Source of the DNA: Pelagibacteraceae bacterium AG-337-G04 | GTDB lineage: Bacteria > Pseudomonadota > Alphaproteobacteria > Pelagibacterales > Pelagibacteraceae | Length of the DNA stretch: 64,000 nucleotides | Direction of reading: 5' to 3' | Assembly: GCA_003282205.1 (NCBI GenBank) | Contig: QBZW01000008.1 | Location: 33,406 to 97,405 of the forward strand | Part shown: positions 36,262 through 46,081 of the stretch, one piece after another | Layout of the letters: each line of letters opens with the position of its first letter | How positions within the stretch are numbered: the first letter of the stretch is position 1 | Translations under genes and position numbers: made by a program | The notes under the pieces: model-generated | Databases searched by the model: none | What the model was told of the DNA's origin: nothing | Seen by the model: only the letters and a program-made list of their open reading frames with translations

Positions 36262-38129
36262 GCTATATGCTTAATAGACTTTCTTTTAACATGAGACAAC
36301 AAAATATATACTGCTGCTGGAGTAATTCCATCTATTCTAAGTGCCTGACCAAGTGTTTTTGGCTTTATTTCCTTAAATTTTGACTTAACTTCATTTGAAA
36401 GTCCAGAAAATTGATCATAATCTAGATTTTCTGGTATTTTGAGATTTTCATCCCTTTTAAACGCTAAAATATCTGCATTTTGTTTCTTTAAATAACCCTT
36501 ATAGTGAGCCTTTATCTCAATTTGCTCATCAATTTCACGTGAAACATATTCAATTTCTGGCCAAATATCCCTAATTTTACTCATATTTACTGACTTTTGC
36601 CTTAATATTTCTATTGCATTTCTTTTAACGCCGTCTTTTGCAATGTTTATTCCAAATTTAGATGCCTTTGATGGGGAAATTAGAGAATTTTCCATCTTTT
36701 TAAGACTTTTTTCCAATTTTAAAGCTTTCTCTTTAAATATAATTTTCCTTTCATCTAATATTAAACCAATGTCAATTCCTTTTTGGGTAAGTCTAATATC
36801 TGCATTATCAGATCTCAAAGATAGTCGATATTCTGCCCTTGAGGTGAACATTCTATATGGCTCAGCAACTCCTTTTGTTACTAAATCATCTATCATTACT
36901 CCAATATAAGCTTCAGATCTATCAAGTATAAATGGCTCCATACCCTTTATAGAGAGAGCTGCATTAATTCCAGCTATCAATCCTTGAGCTGCTGCCTCCT
37001 CATAGCCTGTTGTTCCATTTATTTGTCCTGCAAGGTATAGATTTTTAATTTTTTTTGTCTCTAAAGTTAGGAACAATTCCCTTGGGTCCACAAAATCATA
37101 TTCTATTGCATATCCAGGTCTTAAAATTTTAACACTTTCTAAACCATTGATATTATTGCATATTTCTTGCTGTATTCCAGCAGGCAGTGAGGTTGAAATT
37201 CCATTAGGGTAAATTGTATTATCATTTAGACCTTCCGGCTCTAAAAATATTTGATGCTTTTGCTTATCTGCAAACTTTACAATTTTATCTTCTATTGATG
37301 GACAATATCTAGGACCAACTCCTTGGATACTTCCTGAGTACATAGCACTACTTTTTATATTTTTAGAAATGATCTTATGCACTGCTTGATTGGTATAAGT
37401 CATCCTACATGAAATTTGTCTGTTAATATTTTTTTTTGTGAGAAAAGAAAAAAAATATGGATCTTCATCTGCATGCTGCTCTTCAAGTTTTTCGAAATTA
37501 ATTGTCGTTGCATCAAGTCTTGGAGGTGTACCTGTTTTTAATCTTCCAATTTTAAAATCATATTTTTCTAATTGTTCACTTAAACCTGTTGAAGGTTTTT
37601 CATTAAATCTTCCTGCAGGTGTTTTTTCTTCACCAATGTGAATTAAACCATTTAAAAAAGTTCCTGTTGTTAGAATTACTTTTGATGATAGTACTTTTTT
37701 GCCATCTTGTGTAAGAAATCCAATTATATTGTTTTTTTCAAAAATAAACTCTGTTACAGGATCTATAAAAATGCTTAAATTACAATAATTTACAAGTTTT
37801 TTTTGCATATATTTCTTATATAATGATCTATCGCTTTGCGTACGAGGTCCGCGCACTGCAGGGCCTCTGCTTCTATTTAATAACCGAAATTGTATTCCTG
37901 ATTTATCTGCAACTTCACCCATTACTCCATCTAGTGCGTCTATCTCTCTTACAAGATGACCTTTGCCCAATCCTCCAATAGCTGGATTACAAGACATCTC
38001 ACCAATAGTATCAAATTTATGAGTAAATAACGCAGTGTTTATGCCTAATCTAGCAGATGCTGCTGCTGCTTCACAACCAGCATGACCACCACCAATTACA
38101 ACTACATCAAATGAAATATCATTTTTCAT
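36258..38129 (-). CDS. mnmG: tRNA uridine-34 5-carboxymethylaminomethyl modification enzyme MnmG (GidA)
   Basis: FAD enzyme that with MnmE makes (c)mnm5U34 in tRNAs decoding two-codon boxes. FAD fold [20 protein letters not shown] near residue 11, [23 protein letters not shown] in part ([12 protein letters not shown]), RLKTGTPPR and [10 protein letters not shown]. 623 aa. First gene of the mnmG-rsmG-parAB run; mnmE lies 76 bp upstream. Contains parS-like site 2. Confidence 0.97.
   Translation of the reverse strand: MKNDISFDVVVIGGGHAGCEAAAASARLGINTALFTHKFDTIGEMSCNPAIGGLGKGHLVREIDALDGVMGEVADKSGIQFRLLNRSRGPAVRGPRTQSDRSLYKKYMQKKLVNYCNLSIFIDPVTEFIFEKNNIIGFLTQDGKKVLSSKVILTTGTFLNGLIHIGEEKTPAGRFNEKPSTGLSEQLEKYDFKIGRLKTGTPPRLDATTINFEKLEEQHADEDPYFFSFLTKKNINRQISCRMTYTNQAVHKIISKNIKSSAMYSGSIQGVGPRYCPSIEDKIVKFADKQKHQIFLEPEGLNDNTIYPNGISTSLPAGIQQEICNNINGLESVKILRPGYAIEYDFVDPRELFLTLETKKIKNLYLAGQINGTTGYEEAAAQGLIAGINAALSIKGMEPFILDRSEAYIGVMIDDLVTKGVAEPYRMFTSRAEYRLSLRSDNADIRLTQKGIDIGLILDERKIIFKEKALKLEKSLKKMENSLISPSKASKFGINIAKDGVKRNAIEILRQKSVNMSKIRDIWPEIEYVSREIDEQIEIKAHYKGYLKKQNADILAFKRDENLKIPENLDYDQFSGLSNEVKSKFKEIKPKTLGQALRIDGITPAAVYILLSHVKRKSIKHIA
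36531..36546. promoter_or_regulatory. parS-like site 2 (two mismatches)
   Basis: AATTTCACGTGAAACA inside mnmG: fourteen of sixteen positions match parS, with only the first two bases altered and the TTTCACGTGAAA core intact. It also encodes Val-Ser-Arg-Glu. About 330 bp from site 1. Confidence 0.75.
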
Positions 38130-38205
38130 GGATGTAATTTATTATTGATCTCAAAATTTACAAGAAAACAGTTAAAAACATCAAAAAAGTGAGTAAATTA
38201 AATAT

Positions 38206-39537
38206 TTATTTACCTATGCAGAAATCGCTAAAAATGGAACCTAATATTTCTTCAACATCCACTTTTCCTACAATCATTCCTAAGTGTCTGGTTGCTAATC
38301 TTAAATCCTCTGCAGCTTTATCAAAATCTTCTTTAGAATTTTTTTCTTCAAAGTTTTTTAAATTTTGAACACAAGCTTCTAAACTTTGTCTATGCCTTTC
38401 TCTAGTAATTAAAGTTTCGTTTGAGCTTACAAATTTATTTTTTAACTTATCTTTTATTCGATTAATTAATTCATCTAAATTAGTTTCGTTTTTAATTGAT
38501 AAAAAAATTGGATTAAATTTTTCAATTTGATGATTAATATTTTTATAACCAAGATCAATTTTGTTAATTACAATTATAGATTTTTCACTCACTAGATCAT
38601 TCAAAAACCCAGTAAAATTAACACTTTCTGGCTCTATTACTATTATATTTAAATCAGCATCCTCAGCACGTTTAAGAGCTAATTTAATTCCTTTTTTTTC
38701 TATTTCATCTTTAGACTCTCTAATACCAGCAGTATCAGAGATAACAACTGGATAGCCATCTAAATTTAAATGAGCTTCAATAACATCTCTTGTTGTTCCT
38801 GCTATTTCTGAAACGATAGCTACATCACGTTTAGAAAGATGATTTAATAATGATGACTTTCCAGCATTGGTAGGACCTATTATTGCAATTTTAAAACCTT
38901 CTCTAATTCTTTCTCCAACTTTTTGATCATCTAAAATTTTTTCAATTTCTTTTCTAATTTTTTCTGAATCAATTTTAATATTTTTAATTATATCATCTGG
39001 AAGATCCTCCTCGGGAAAATCAATTTTAGCTTCTACATTAGATAAAATTTTTAAAAGCATTTCTCGAAGGGAATTAAATTTATCTGAGCTTCTACCACTC
39101 ATTATTTTTAGTGCTTGTTGTCTTTGAATTTCCGTTTCTGCAGAAATAAGATCGGATATACTCTCTGCTTTAAGAAGATTTATTTTTCCATTTTGAAATG
39201 CAATTTTTGTAAATTCTCCAGGCTCAGCAACCCTACAATTTTCCAAATTTGATAGTTGGTCTAAAATTGATCGAATTACAGCAATACTACCATGAACATG
39301 TAATTCGGCCATATCTTCACCTGTGTAGCTCTCAGGGCCTGGAAACCATAATAATAATCCCTCATCAATTAGTTCAGAAGTGCTTATTTTACTGATTTTT
39401 TTGAGTATAGCCATTCTTGGTGGGGGCAGTTCATCTTTAATGAGTCTTTGAATAATTTCTTTAGTTCCAATTCCAGAGATTCTAATAATAGCTACACCTG
39501 AAACTCCAGCTCCAGATGATAACGCATATATTGTCAT
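38206..39537 (-). CDS. mnmE: tRNA modification GTPase MnmE (TrmE)
   Basis: Partner of MnmG. An N-terminal folate-binding domain (TIYALSSGAGVSGVAIIRISG, quoted only in part as ALSSGAGVSGVAIIRISG), a G domain inserted in the helical domain with GPTNAGKSSLLN (G1), DTAGIRE (G3) and NKID (G4), and the C-terminal active-site motif CIGK ending the protein. 443 aa. Divergent from the sulfotransferase gene across 47 bp. Confidence 0.97.
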   Translation of the reverse strand: MTIYALSSGAGVSGVAIIRISGIGTKEIIQRLIKDELPPPRMAILKKISKISTSELIDEGLLLWFPGPESYTGEDMAELHVHGSIAVIRSILDQLSNLENCRVAEPGEFTKIAFQNGKINLLKAESISDLISAETEIQRQQALKIMSGRSSDKFNSLREMLLKILSNVEAKIDFPEEDLPDDIIKNIKIDSEKIRKEIEKILDDQKVGERIREGFKIAIIGPTNAGKSSLLNHLSKRDVAIVSEIAGTTRDVIEAHLNLDGYPVVISDTAGIRESKDEIEKKGIKLALKRAEDADLNIIVIEPESVNFTGFLNDLVSEKSIIVINKIDLGYKNINHQIEKFNPIFLSIKNETNLDELINRIKDKLKNKFVSSNETLITRERHRQSLEACVQNLKNFEEKNSKEDFDKAAEDLRLATRHLGMIVGKVDVEEILGSIFSDFCIGK

Positions 39538-39584
39538 AAGAATTATTATAGTTTTATATTAACCAAAATTATATAATTTTATTA

Positions 39585-40445
39585 ATGATAATTTGGTTAG
39601 CATCTTATCCTAAAAGCGGAAATACTTGGCTGAGATTTTTTATAGTTTCTCTTCTTTTAAAAGAAAATAATGAAGTAAGTTTAAAACACTTAGAGGGCAT
39701 TAAACAGTTTCCTACAAACTATCATTTTAGAGGTTTCAATTTGTCAAAACTTGATCTTGGAAATCTGAATAAAATTTGTAAATATTGGACTGCTGCACAG
39801 AAAATAATAAACTCTGATAATAAAATTAGATTTTTCAAAACTCATAATGCTCTTTGTAAACTGGACAATAATATTTTTACTAATGAAGAAAATACTCTAG
39901 GCACAATTCATATTGTTAGAGATCCAAGAAATGTTATTTCCTCGGTAAATAATCATTTTCATCATAAAAGTTTAGAAGAGTCTAAAGAGTTTATTCTTGA
40001 TGAAAGAAAGGGAATATTCAATAAATCTAAAATTGAACAAAGTAAAATTTTTACACTTCCTCAAGTTATAGGTTCATGGAAAACACATTATAATTCTTGG
40101 AAATTAATAAAAAAAAATTATCTTCTAGTTAAATATGAAGATCTAATAGAAAAACCTGAGTCAGAATTTAAAAGGATAGCTAGTTATTTAGAACGATTAT
40201 TAAAAGTAAAATTTACCAATGAAAACGTAGCTAAAGCAATTGAATTAAGTAATTTTGATAGGCTTAAAAAAATTGAGGAAAAAGAGGGATTTTTTGAGAG
40301 TCCAATGAATTTAGAAACTGGAAAAAAGGAAACTTTTTTCAATTTAGGTCCTAAGAATGATTGGAGAAATATTCTAAATAAAAATATCTCAGATGAAATA
40401 TACAAAACGTTTAAAATAGAGATGAAAGAGTTAGGATATATTTAA
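39585..40445 (+). CDS. PAPS-dependent sulfotransferase-domain protein
   Basis: 286-aa cytosolic-type sulfotransferase fold. The 5'-phosphosulfate loop YPKSGNTW is at residues 8-15 and the 3'-phosphate loop VRDPRN at 111-116, then KTHYNSWKLI and LVKYEDLIEKPESEF, which contacts the acceptor. It should transfer sulfate from PAPS to a hydroxyl on a glycan, lipid or small molecule; acceptor unknown. It and the following TPR-glycosyltransferase interrupt the conserved mnmE-to-rho order, on the opposite strand to the flanking genes, so they are accessory. Confidence 0.85.
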   Translation: MIIWLASYPKSGNTWLRFFIVSLLLKENNEVSLKHLEGIKQFPTNYHFRGFNLSKLDLGNLNKICKYWTAAQKIINSDNKIRFFKTHNALCKLDNNIFTNEENTLGTIHIVRDPRNVISSVNNHFHHKSLEESKEFILDERKGIFNKSKIEQSKIFTLPQVIGSWKTHYNSWKLIKKNYLLVKYEDLIEKPESEFKRIASYLERLLKVKFTNENVAKAIELSNFDRLKKIEEKEGFFESPMNLETGKKETFFNLGPKNDWRNILNKNISDEIYKTFKIEMKELGYI

Positions 40446-40454
40446 ATTTTAAAA

Positions 40455-42026
40455 ATGCCTTTGAATAATAATAAAATTTCAATCAATTTTAAAAAAGGTT
40501 TGGAATTGTTCAAAGATAAAAAATTTGCTGAGGCTGAAAAAATATTTAAGAAAATTTTGAAATACAAACATGACGACGTATTAATAAATTTTTTTTTAGG
40601 AGCTGCTTATTTTGAAACTAAAAAGTTTTATTTATCAACAGAAAGATTAAAAAAAGTTATATCCATTGATGATAATCATAGAGATGCAAACTTCTTACTT
40701 GGAATGATGAGTTATAATGAAGATAGATTTGTTGATGCAAAAAATCATTTAGAGAAGATTTATAATTTAAATACTAATGATACAAATGTTGCAAATTTAT
40801 TTGCAAAAGTATTAATTAAAACTGGAGACTACTATAAGGCGATTAATATTTTACAAAAAGAACTTGAAAAAAAACCGAACGATTTTGATTTAATAAACAA
40901 TCTGGGTTATGCATATTTATTAAATGCAGAAATTAATCAATCCATTAAATATCTTTCAAAAGCATTAGAATTAAATCCTAATAGTTCATACACTTATGCA
41001 AATCTTGGTACTTCGTTTTTTTTAAAAAATGACTTATCAGAAAGTAAAAAAATTTTTGAAAAAGGATTAGAGAAATTTCCTGAAAGTAACCAAATCTCAT
41101 TTGCCTTTAGTATCTCTGAATTATCTGATTGTAATTTTGATACTGGATTTAAACTTTACGAAAAGAGGAAGAGTGGAAAAGATTATAAGCTTAATTTTAA
41201 TAAAAATTATAAAGAGTGGAGAGGAGAGGATCTAAATCAAAAAGTGATTTATATAATTTCCGAGCAGGGTATTGGAGATATAATACAATTTTCAAGATAT
41301 TTAATTTCGCTAAAAAAAAAATATTCGGTAAAAATAATTTTTGCAGTTAATAAAAATCTTAAACATCTATTTAATTTTGATGGTATTGAAATAATTGAAA
41401 AGGGAAATTTAAATATTAAATTTGATTACTTTCAATATTTATTAAGTCTTCCAGGAATTTTTTATAAAATTGAAAAGAAATTTGCAGAAAATATAAATTT
41501 TATCAAAATAAATAATGTTGCTTTAAACAAATGGTCTGAAAAAATTAAGACTGTTAAAGGACCAAAGATTGGCTTTAATTTTCAAGGAGATCCAGGTTAT
41601 AAATTAGATAACTCGAGATCAATACCTTTTAATTCTTTTAAAGATCTGTTTTTGCAAAATGATTTAAATTTTATAAGTTTGGTCAAAGGTCATGGGGAAA
41701 AGGAATTACATAAAATCATTTTAAAAAAAAACGTTTTTAACTTTTCTAAAGATATAGATAATAATGATAATTCATTTGAAGATACTATTGCTATATTAAA
41801 AAATCTTGATTTACTTATAACTTCTGACACTGCAATTGCCCATATAGCGTCAACCATGGAAATAAAAACATGGATACTTTTAAATTTTGGTCCAGATTGG
41901 AGATGGCATATAGATATGAAATTCTTTAAATGGTATAAGAATTTAAAGGTTTTTAGGCAGGAGTCTGACCTTAAGTGGGATAAGGTCATAAAAGAAGTAA
42001 GAGCTGAATTGAATAAAAGTTTTTAG
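40455..42026 (+). CDS. TPR-repeat protein with C-terminal GT-B (family 9/41-like) domain
   Basis: 523 aa. Residues ~10-210 are tandem TPR units (KFAEAEKIFKKILKYKHDD, and LGYAYLLNAEINQSIKYL...). The C-terminal half is a glycosyltransferase-like domain: ISEQGIGDIIQFSRYL near 263 and ITSDTAIAHIASTM near 457, the nucleotide-sugar motif of heptosyltransferase-like GT9 proteins; WILLNFGPDWRW follows. Likely transfers sugar, perhaps to a protein held by the TPRs. Nine bases after the sulfotransferase stop, so the pair is an operon. No signal peptide. Confidence 0.82.
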   Translation: MPLNNNKISINFKKGLELFKDKKFAEAEKIFKKILKYKHDDVLINFFLGAAYFETKKFYLSTERLKKVISIDDNHRDANFLLGMMSYNEDRFVDAKNHLEKIYNLNTNDTNVANLFAKVLIKTGDYYKAINILQKELEKKPNDFDLINNLGYAYLLNAEINQSIKYLSKALELNPNSSYTYANLGTSFFLKNDLSESKKIFEKGLEKFPESNQISFAFSISELSDCNFDTGFKLYEKRKSGKDYKLNFNKNYKEWRGEDLNQKVIYIISEQGIGDIIQFSRYLISLKKKYSVKIIFAVNKNLKHLFNFDGIEIIEKGNLNIKFDYFQYLLSLPGIFYKIEKKFAENINFIKINNVALNKWSEKIKTVKGPKIGFNFQGDPGYKLDNSRSIPFNSFKDLFLQNDLNFISLVKGHGEKELHKIILKKNVFNFSKDIDNNDNSFEDTIAILKNLDLLITSDTAIAHIASTMEIKTWILLNFGPDWRWHIDMKFFKWYKNLKVFRQESDLKWDKVIKEVRAELNKSF

Positions 42027-42037
42027 ATAAAAGTTTA

Positions 42038-43309
42038 TTATGAGGGTTTATTCATTGAATTAAAAAACTCTGCATTATTTTTTGTTGTTTTAAGTTTTGA
42101 GTTTATAAAATCAATTGCATCCATCGATCCCATTGGTGCAATAATTCTTCTTAATACATTCATTTTTTGCAGATCATTTTTATCGAAAATGAGTTCTTCT
42201 CTTCTTGTTCCTGATTTAGTTATGTCTATGGCTGGATAAATTCTTTTTTCAGAAATCTTTCTATCTAAGATGGTTTCACTGTTACCAGTTCCTTTAAATT
42301 CCTCAAAAATCACTTCGTCCATCCTGCTTCCCGTATCAATAAGGGCTGTTGCTATAATTGTAAGGGACCCGCCCTCCTCAATATTCCTAGCTGCGCCAAA
42401 AAATCTTTTGGGTCTTTGGAGAGCATTTGCATCTACACCACCAGTTAAAACTTTTCCAGAACTTGGTACGACGGCATTATAGGCTCTTCCTAGTCTTGTG
42501 ATCGAATCTAATAGAATTACTACATCTTTTTTGTGCTCTGTAAGTCTTTTAGCTTTTTCAATAACCATTTCAGCAATAGCAACATGACGCTGTGCTGGCT
42601 CATCAAAAGTTGAACTTATAACTTCACCTTTAACTGTTCTTTGCATGTCTGTAACTTCTTCTGGTCTTTCATCAATTAATAAAACCATCAAGTAACATTC
42701 TGGGTGATTAGCAGTGATAGAATTAGCTATGCTTTGCAAAATCATTGTTTTACCAGCTTTTGGTGGAGAAATAATTAATGATCTTTGACCTTTCCCGATT
42801 GGGCTTACTAAATCGATTAACCTTGGAGTTAAATCGGGTTTCTTTTCAATTTTATTTGACTCAACTTCCATTCCTAATTGCTTGTTTGGATAGAGAGGAG
42901 TTAAATTATCAAAAGCAATTTTATGTTTGAATTTATCTGGTTCTTCAAAATTAATTTTACTTACTTGCAAAAGTGCAAAATATCTTTCTCCATCTTTTGG
43001 AGATCTTATTGGTCCCTCAACAGTGTCACCAGTTCTAAGACCAAATCTTCTTATCTGACTTGGACTTACGTATATATCATCTGCTCCTGGTAAGTAGTTC
43101 GATTCCATCGCTCGCAGGAAACCAAATCCATCTTGGAGTAATTGTAAAACACCACCACCAGTAATTTCTTCACCTTTCTCTGCGAGTTTTTTTAAAATTG
43201 CAAAATAAATTTCTTGCCTTCTTAAAGTACTAGCATTTTCAATACCTAATTTTTCAGCTTCAGTTATTAATTTTTCAGAGCTTTTTTCTTTTAATTCTTG
43301 AATATTCAT
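42038..43309 (-). CDS. rho: Transcription termination factor Rho
   Basis: Hexameric RNA-dependent ATPase ending unstructured transcripts. The N-terminal helix bundle ([15 protein letters not shown]), RNA-binding cold-shock-like domain (GFGFLRAME), Walker A (SPPKAGKT), Q-loop ([12 protein letters not shown]), [13 protein letters not shown] and [13 protein letters not shown] are clear. The frame extends to 43366, but ATG 43309 gives the standard 423-aa protein. Rho-dependent termination must be important here, since only one strong intrinsic terminator is visible in the window. Confidence 0.97.
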   Translation of the reverse strand: MNIQELKEKSSEKLITEAEKLGIENASTLRRQEIYFAILKKLAEKGEEITGGGVLQLLQDGFGFLRAMESNYLPGADDIYVSPSQIRRFGLRTGDTVEGPIRSPKDGERYFALLQVSKINFEEPDKFKHKIAFDNLTPLYPNKQLGMEVESNKIEKKPDLTPRLIDLVSPIGKGQRSLIISPPKAGKTMILQSIANSITANHPECYLMVLLIDERPEEVTDMQRTVKGEVISSTFDEPAQRHVAIAEMVIEKAKRLTEHKKDVVILLDSITRLGRAYNAVVPSSGKVLTGGVDANALQRPKRFFGAARNIEEGGSLTIIATALIDTGSRMDEVIFEEFKGTGNSETILDRKISEKRIYPAIDITKSGTRREELIFDKNDLQKMNVLRRIIAPMGSMDAIDFINSKLKTTKNNAEFFNSMNKPS

Positions 43310-43368
43310 GTAAGGAGATTTTTGTTTAAGATATATTAGATATATACACTGTTTTAAAAATTTCAACC

Positions 43369-43803
43369 TTAGATAGGTTTAAAAACTACAATAAATACAA
43401 TAAAAATAAGTAAAACTGTGGGTATTTCATTGATAATTCTATAAAATTTTGATGATTTTTTGTTTTCTTTTAGTTTTAGTAAACGCATGCATTTGCCAAG
43501 GTACTCATGATAGATAGTTAAAAATATAACCAAAATTATTTTAAGCTGAACCCATAAAAAAGCAAAACTATCGATACCGTTAATCCAAATTAAAATAATT
43601 CCAAAAAGCCAAGATAAAATCATAGCTGGCCTCATTATATAGTTGTAAAGCTTTCTTTCCATCGTCTCAAAGATTTCAGTTGCTTGTTCTTTTTCATAAT
43701 TTTCTACATGATAAACAAATATCCTTGGTAAGTATAAAAGACCAGCCATCCAAGAAATAACAGCAATCAAATGAAGAGATTTAAATAAAAGATAACCACT
43801 CAT
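43369..43803 (-). CDS. hemJ: Protoporphyrinogen IX oxidase HemJ
   Basis: Membrane enzyme converting protoporphyrinogen to protoporphyrin IX. 144 aa with four hydrophobic helices; the conserved N-terminal [23 protein letters not shown] includes the haem-ligand His, quoted partly as [20 protein letters not shown]. The gene is in the rho-hemJ-hemH-hemE order, the pathway's last steps in sequence. Confidence 0.93.
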   Translation of the reverse strand: MSGYLLFKSLHLIAVISWMAGLLYLPRIFVYHVENYEKEQATEIFETMERKLYNYIMRPAMILSWLFGIILIWINGIDSFAFLWVQLKIILVIFLTIYHEYLGKCMRLLKLKENKKSSKFYRIINEIPTVLLIFIVFIVVFKPI

Positions 43804-43806
43804 AAA

Positions 43807-44799
43807 TTATAAATTTTTTGATACTAAATGTTTTAATAAAAAGATATGATCTTCACTATCATTTAAACATGGGACCATCTCAAAATTTTCTCCACCTGAT
43901 TTAATAAAACTCTCTTTACCCTGAATAGATATTTCCTCCAACGTTTCGACACAGTCAGATGAAAATCCAGGGCAAATAACTAAAACACTTTTTTTACCTT
44001 CTTTAGGCAGAGCTTCAAAAGTTTTATCGGTATAAGGCTGTAACCATTCTTGGGGGCCAAATCTTGATTGAAAGGTTGTTTTAATTTCGATCTCTGAAAA
44101 CTTTTCTGAGATTAGCCTGGTAGTTTTATGACAATAACAATGATATGGGTCTCCTTTATCAAAATATTTTTTTGGTATTCCATGATATGATGCAATTATT
44201 AAATCAGGCTTCCAATTAATTTCACTAATTTTTTTTACAATACTATTTTTAATTGCCTCAATGTAGAGAGGCTCAGACTCATAATGAGGAATTATCCTAA
44301 GATTTGGCTGCCACCTCATTTTCATTAAAGTTCTATAAACTTCATCACAAACTGTAGCAGTAGTTGCTGCAGCATATTGCGGGTAAAGAGGAAGTATTAT
44401 TAAATTTTCACAGCCTTTTTTTTGAAGATTATGGATTTTGCTTTTAATACTCGGACTTCCGTATCTCATAGCAAAATCAACAATTAAATTGTCGTTTCCT
44501 ATTTGATTAGACAGTTTTTCTGCTTGTTTCTCTGTAAAATATCTTAGAGGAGACATATTTTTATCTTCCATCCATATTTCTTTGTAGGCTTTTGCTGTTT
44601 TGGATGGCCTAAAAGTAAGTATGAATAGATTTAATATTAGCTGCCAAATTAAGGGATTTACTTCAATAACTCGTCTATCTGATAAGAATTCTTTTAGATA
44701 TTTTCTTATATCTAACCAACTTGTTGAGTCAGGCGTACCAAGATTTATAATTAAAACACCCGTCTTACCATAATTAATTTTTGGATGATCTGGTGTCAT
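43807..44799 (-). CDS. hemH: Ferrochelatase
   Basis: Inserts Fe2+ into protoporphyrin IX, last step of haem synthesis. Motifs: VLIINLGTPDS at the N-terminus, LPLYPQYAAATTATV, IIASYHGIPKKYFDKGDPYHC (shown here as SYHGIPKKYFDKGDPYHC) with the catalytic His, and FSSDCVETLEEI with the catalytic Glu. 330 aa. Overlaps hemE by four bases. Confidence 0.97.
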   Translation of the reverse strand: MTPDHPKINYGKTGVLIINLGTPDSTSWLDIRKYLKEFLSDRRVIEVNPLIWQLILNLFILTFRPSKTAKAYKEIWMEDKNMSPLRYFTEKQAEKLSNQIGNDNLIVDFAMRYGSPSIKSKIHNLQKKGCENLIILPLYPQYAAATTATVCDEVYRTLMKMRWQPNLRIIPHYESEPLYIEAIKNSIVKKISEINWKPDLIIASYHGIPKKYFDKGDPYHCYCHKTTRLISEKFSEIEIKTTFQSRFGPQEWLQPYTDKTFEALPKEGKKSVLVICPGFSSDCVETLEEISIQGKESFIKSGGENFEMVPCLNDSEDHIFLLKHLVSKNL

Positions 44800-45797
44800 T
44801 TAAAATTTCTTACAATCTTTATTAATTCTTCAACCATTTCAATTTTAGTTTCAGGGAGTATCCCGTGACCTAAATTAAAAATGTATGGATGATCTTTAAA
44901 AATACTAAGATATCTTTCAACTTGTATTTTGAGAGTTTTTTGATCAGTTAGTAAAATTTTTGGGTCAAGGCCGCCTTGTATTGGTATATTGATTTCGTTA
45001 ATTATTTTCCTTGGTTCAACATGATAATCTATATTTATGGCGTTAGGTTTAACAATTTCACAAAAATTTTTATAATCTTTAATACCTCTGGGAAAACATA
45101 TAACAGGAACTCCTAATTCTTTTACATATTCAACTATATTAAAGGTAGGCATATAAATATATTCTGGAATCTTATCTTCTAGCAATCCAGCCCAACTATC
45201 AAAAATTTGAATAACTTGTGCTCCAGCTTGAATTTGATTTTTTATATGAAGCTTTAAAAACTTCTCTATTATGGTTAATAATCTATTTATTAAAAAATCA
45301 TCCTTAAAAAAATCAGTTGATAAACCTTTTTTGGGTGAAGATTTATTAATCATATAAACTAAAATAGTCCAAGGTGCTCCAACGAAACCGATCATATCTC
45401 TATCTTTCATTAAAGGGTCTCTTGAGGTTTTTGTGATTGCTTTATAAACTTTATAAACCTTTTCAGTAAAATTTATCTCATCGATATTTTTTATTTTTTT
45501 TAAATCCAATTCACCTAATTTAGGTCCAAAATTTTTTTCAAATTCTACTTTTTGACCAAGTCCGTAGGGCAACATTAAGATATCTGAAAATATTACAGCT
45601 CCATCAAATCCGAACCTTTTAATAGGTTGTAGAGTAATTTCAGATGCTAAATTACTATTTAGACAAAGTTTTATGAAATTTTGGTTTTTTTTTCTGATTT
45701 CTCTAAATTCTGGCAGATATCTTCCTGCTTGTCTCATCAACCATATAGGGTTAGTTTTAGTATCTTGTTTTTTTATGCAATTAGTTATGGGACTCAT
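44796..45797 (-). CDS. hemE: Uroporphyrinogen decarboxylase
   Basis: Converts uroporphyrinogen III to coproporphyrinogen III. Signature WLMRQAGRYLPEFR, GFDGAVIFSDILMLP with the catalytic Asp, and GFVGAPWTILVYM. 333 aa. It borders the predicted origin, as it does in Caulobacter (hemE/CC_0001) and Rickettsia. Confidence 0.97.
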   Translation of the reverse strand: MSPITNCIKKQDTKTNPIWLMRQAGRYLPEFREIRKKNQNFIKLCLNSNLASEITLQPIKRFGFDGAVIFSDILMLPYGLGQKVEFEKNFGPKLGELDLKKIKNIDEINFTEKVYKVYKAITKTSRDPLMKDRDMIGFVGAPWTILVYMINKSSPKKGLSTDFFKDDFLINRLLTIIEKFLKLHIKNQIQAGAQVIQIFDSWAGLLEDKIPEYIYMPTFNIVEYVKELGVPVICFPRGIKDYKNFCEIVKPNAINIDYHVEPRKIINEINIPIQGGLDPKILLTDQKTLKIQVERYLSIFKDHPYIFNLGHGILPETKIEMVEELIKIVRNFK

Positions 45798-46081
45798 ATA
45801 AATAGATATATAATATTTACTCTATTAGTATTATGTATTGTGAATAACGTAAATTAGTCAATTTCCACACTTAATTAACTTATTATTAATAATTTCTACC
45901 TTAATTTAATAAGGTATTTATTAGGTAAACTAAGCTTTCTAACATTTTTTATGTATTTTGTATAACTATAACCACATTTTATAATTCGGTTAACCTTACT
46001 TGAAAAAAACAAAGTTCTATTCATCTAAAGAATAAATCTGCATTTTTCTTATTTTACTAATAGTTTATAAACATCTTATAC
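45798..46081. other. oriC: Predicted chromosomal replication origin (oriC), hemE-ppsR gap
   Basis: 284-bp extremely AT-rich, gene-free region between hemE and ppsR, the locus of the Caulobacter and Rickettsia origins. It carries a perfect TTATNCACA DnaA box in reverse (TGTGAATAA, 45839-45847) and weaker boxes at 45861-45869 (ATTTCCACA) and 45968-45976 (ATAACCACA). A TTAA-N7-TTAA motif (45875-45889) matches the CtrA site form, but such a motif is easy by chance here. parABS is about 10 kb away. No ORF of note. Confidence 0.75.
45839..45847 (-). promoter_or_regulatory. DnaA box in the predicted oriC
   Basis: TTATTCACA on the minus strand, an exact match to the TTATNCACA consensus bound by DnaA. 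It lies 42 bp from the hemE start codon. Confidence 0.75.

Noticed and set aside
43310..43366. N-terminal extension of rho
   Set aside because: Not part of the Rho family; ATG 43309 gives the standard beginning.
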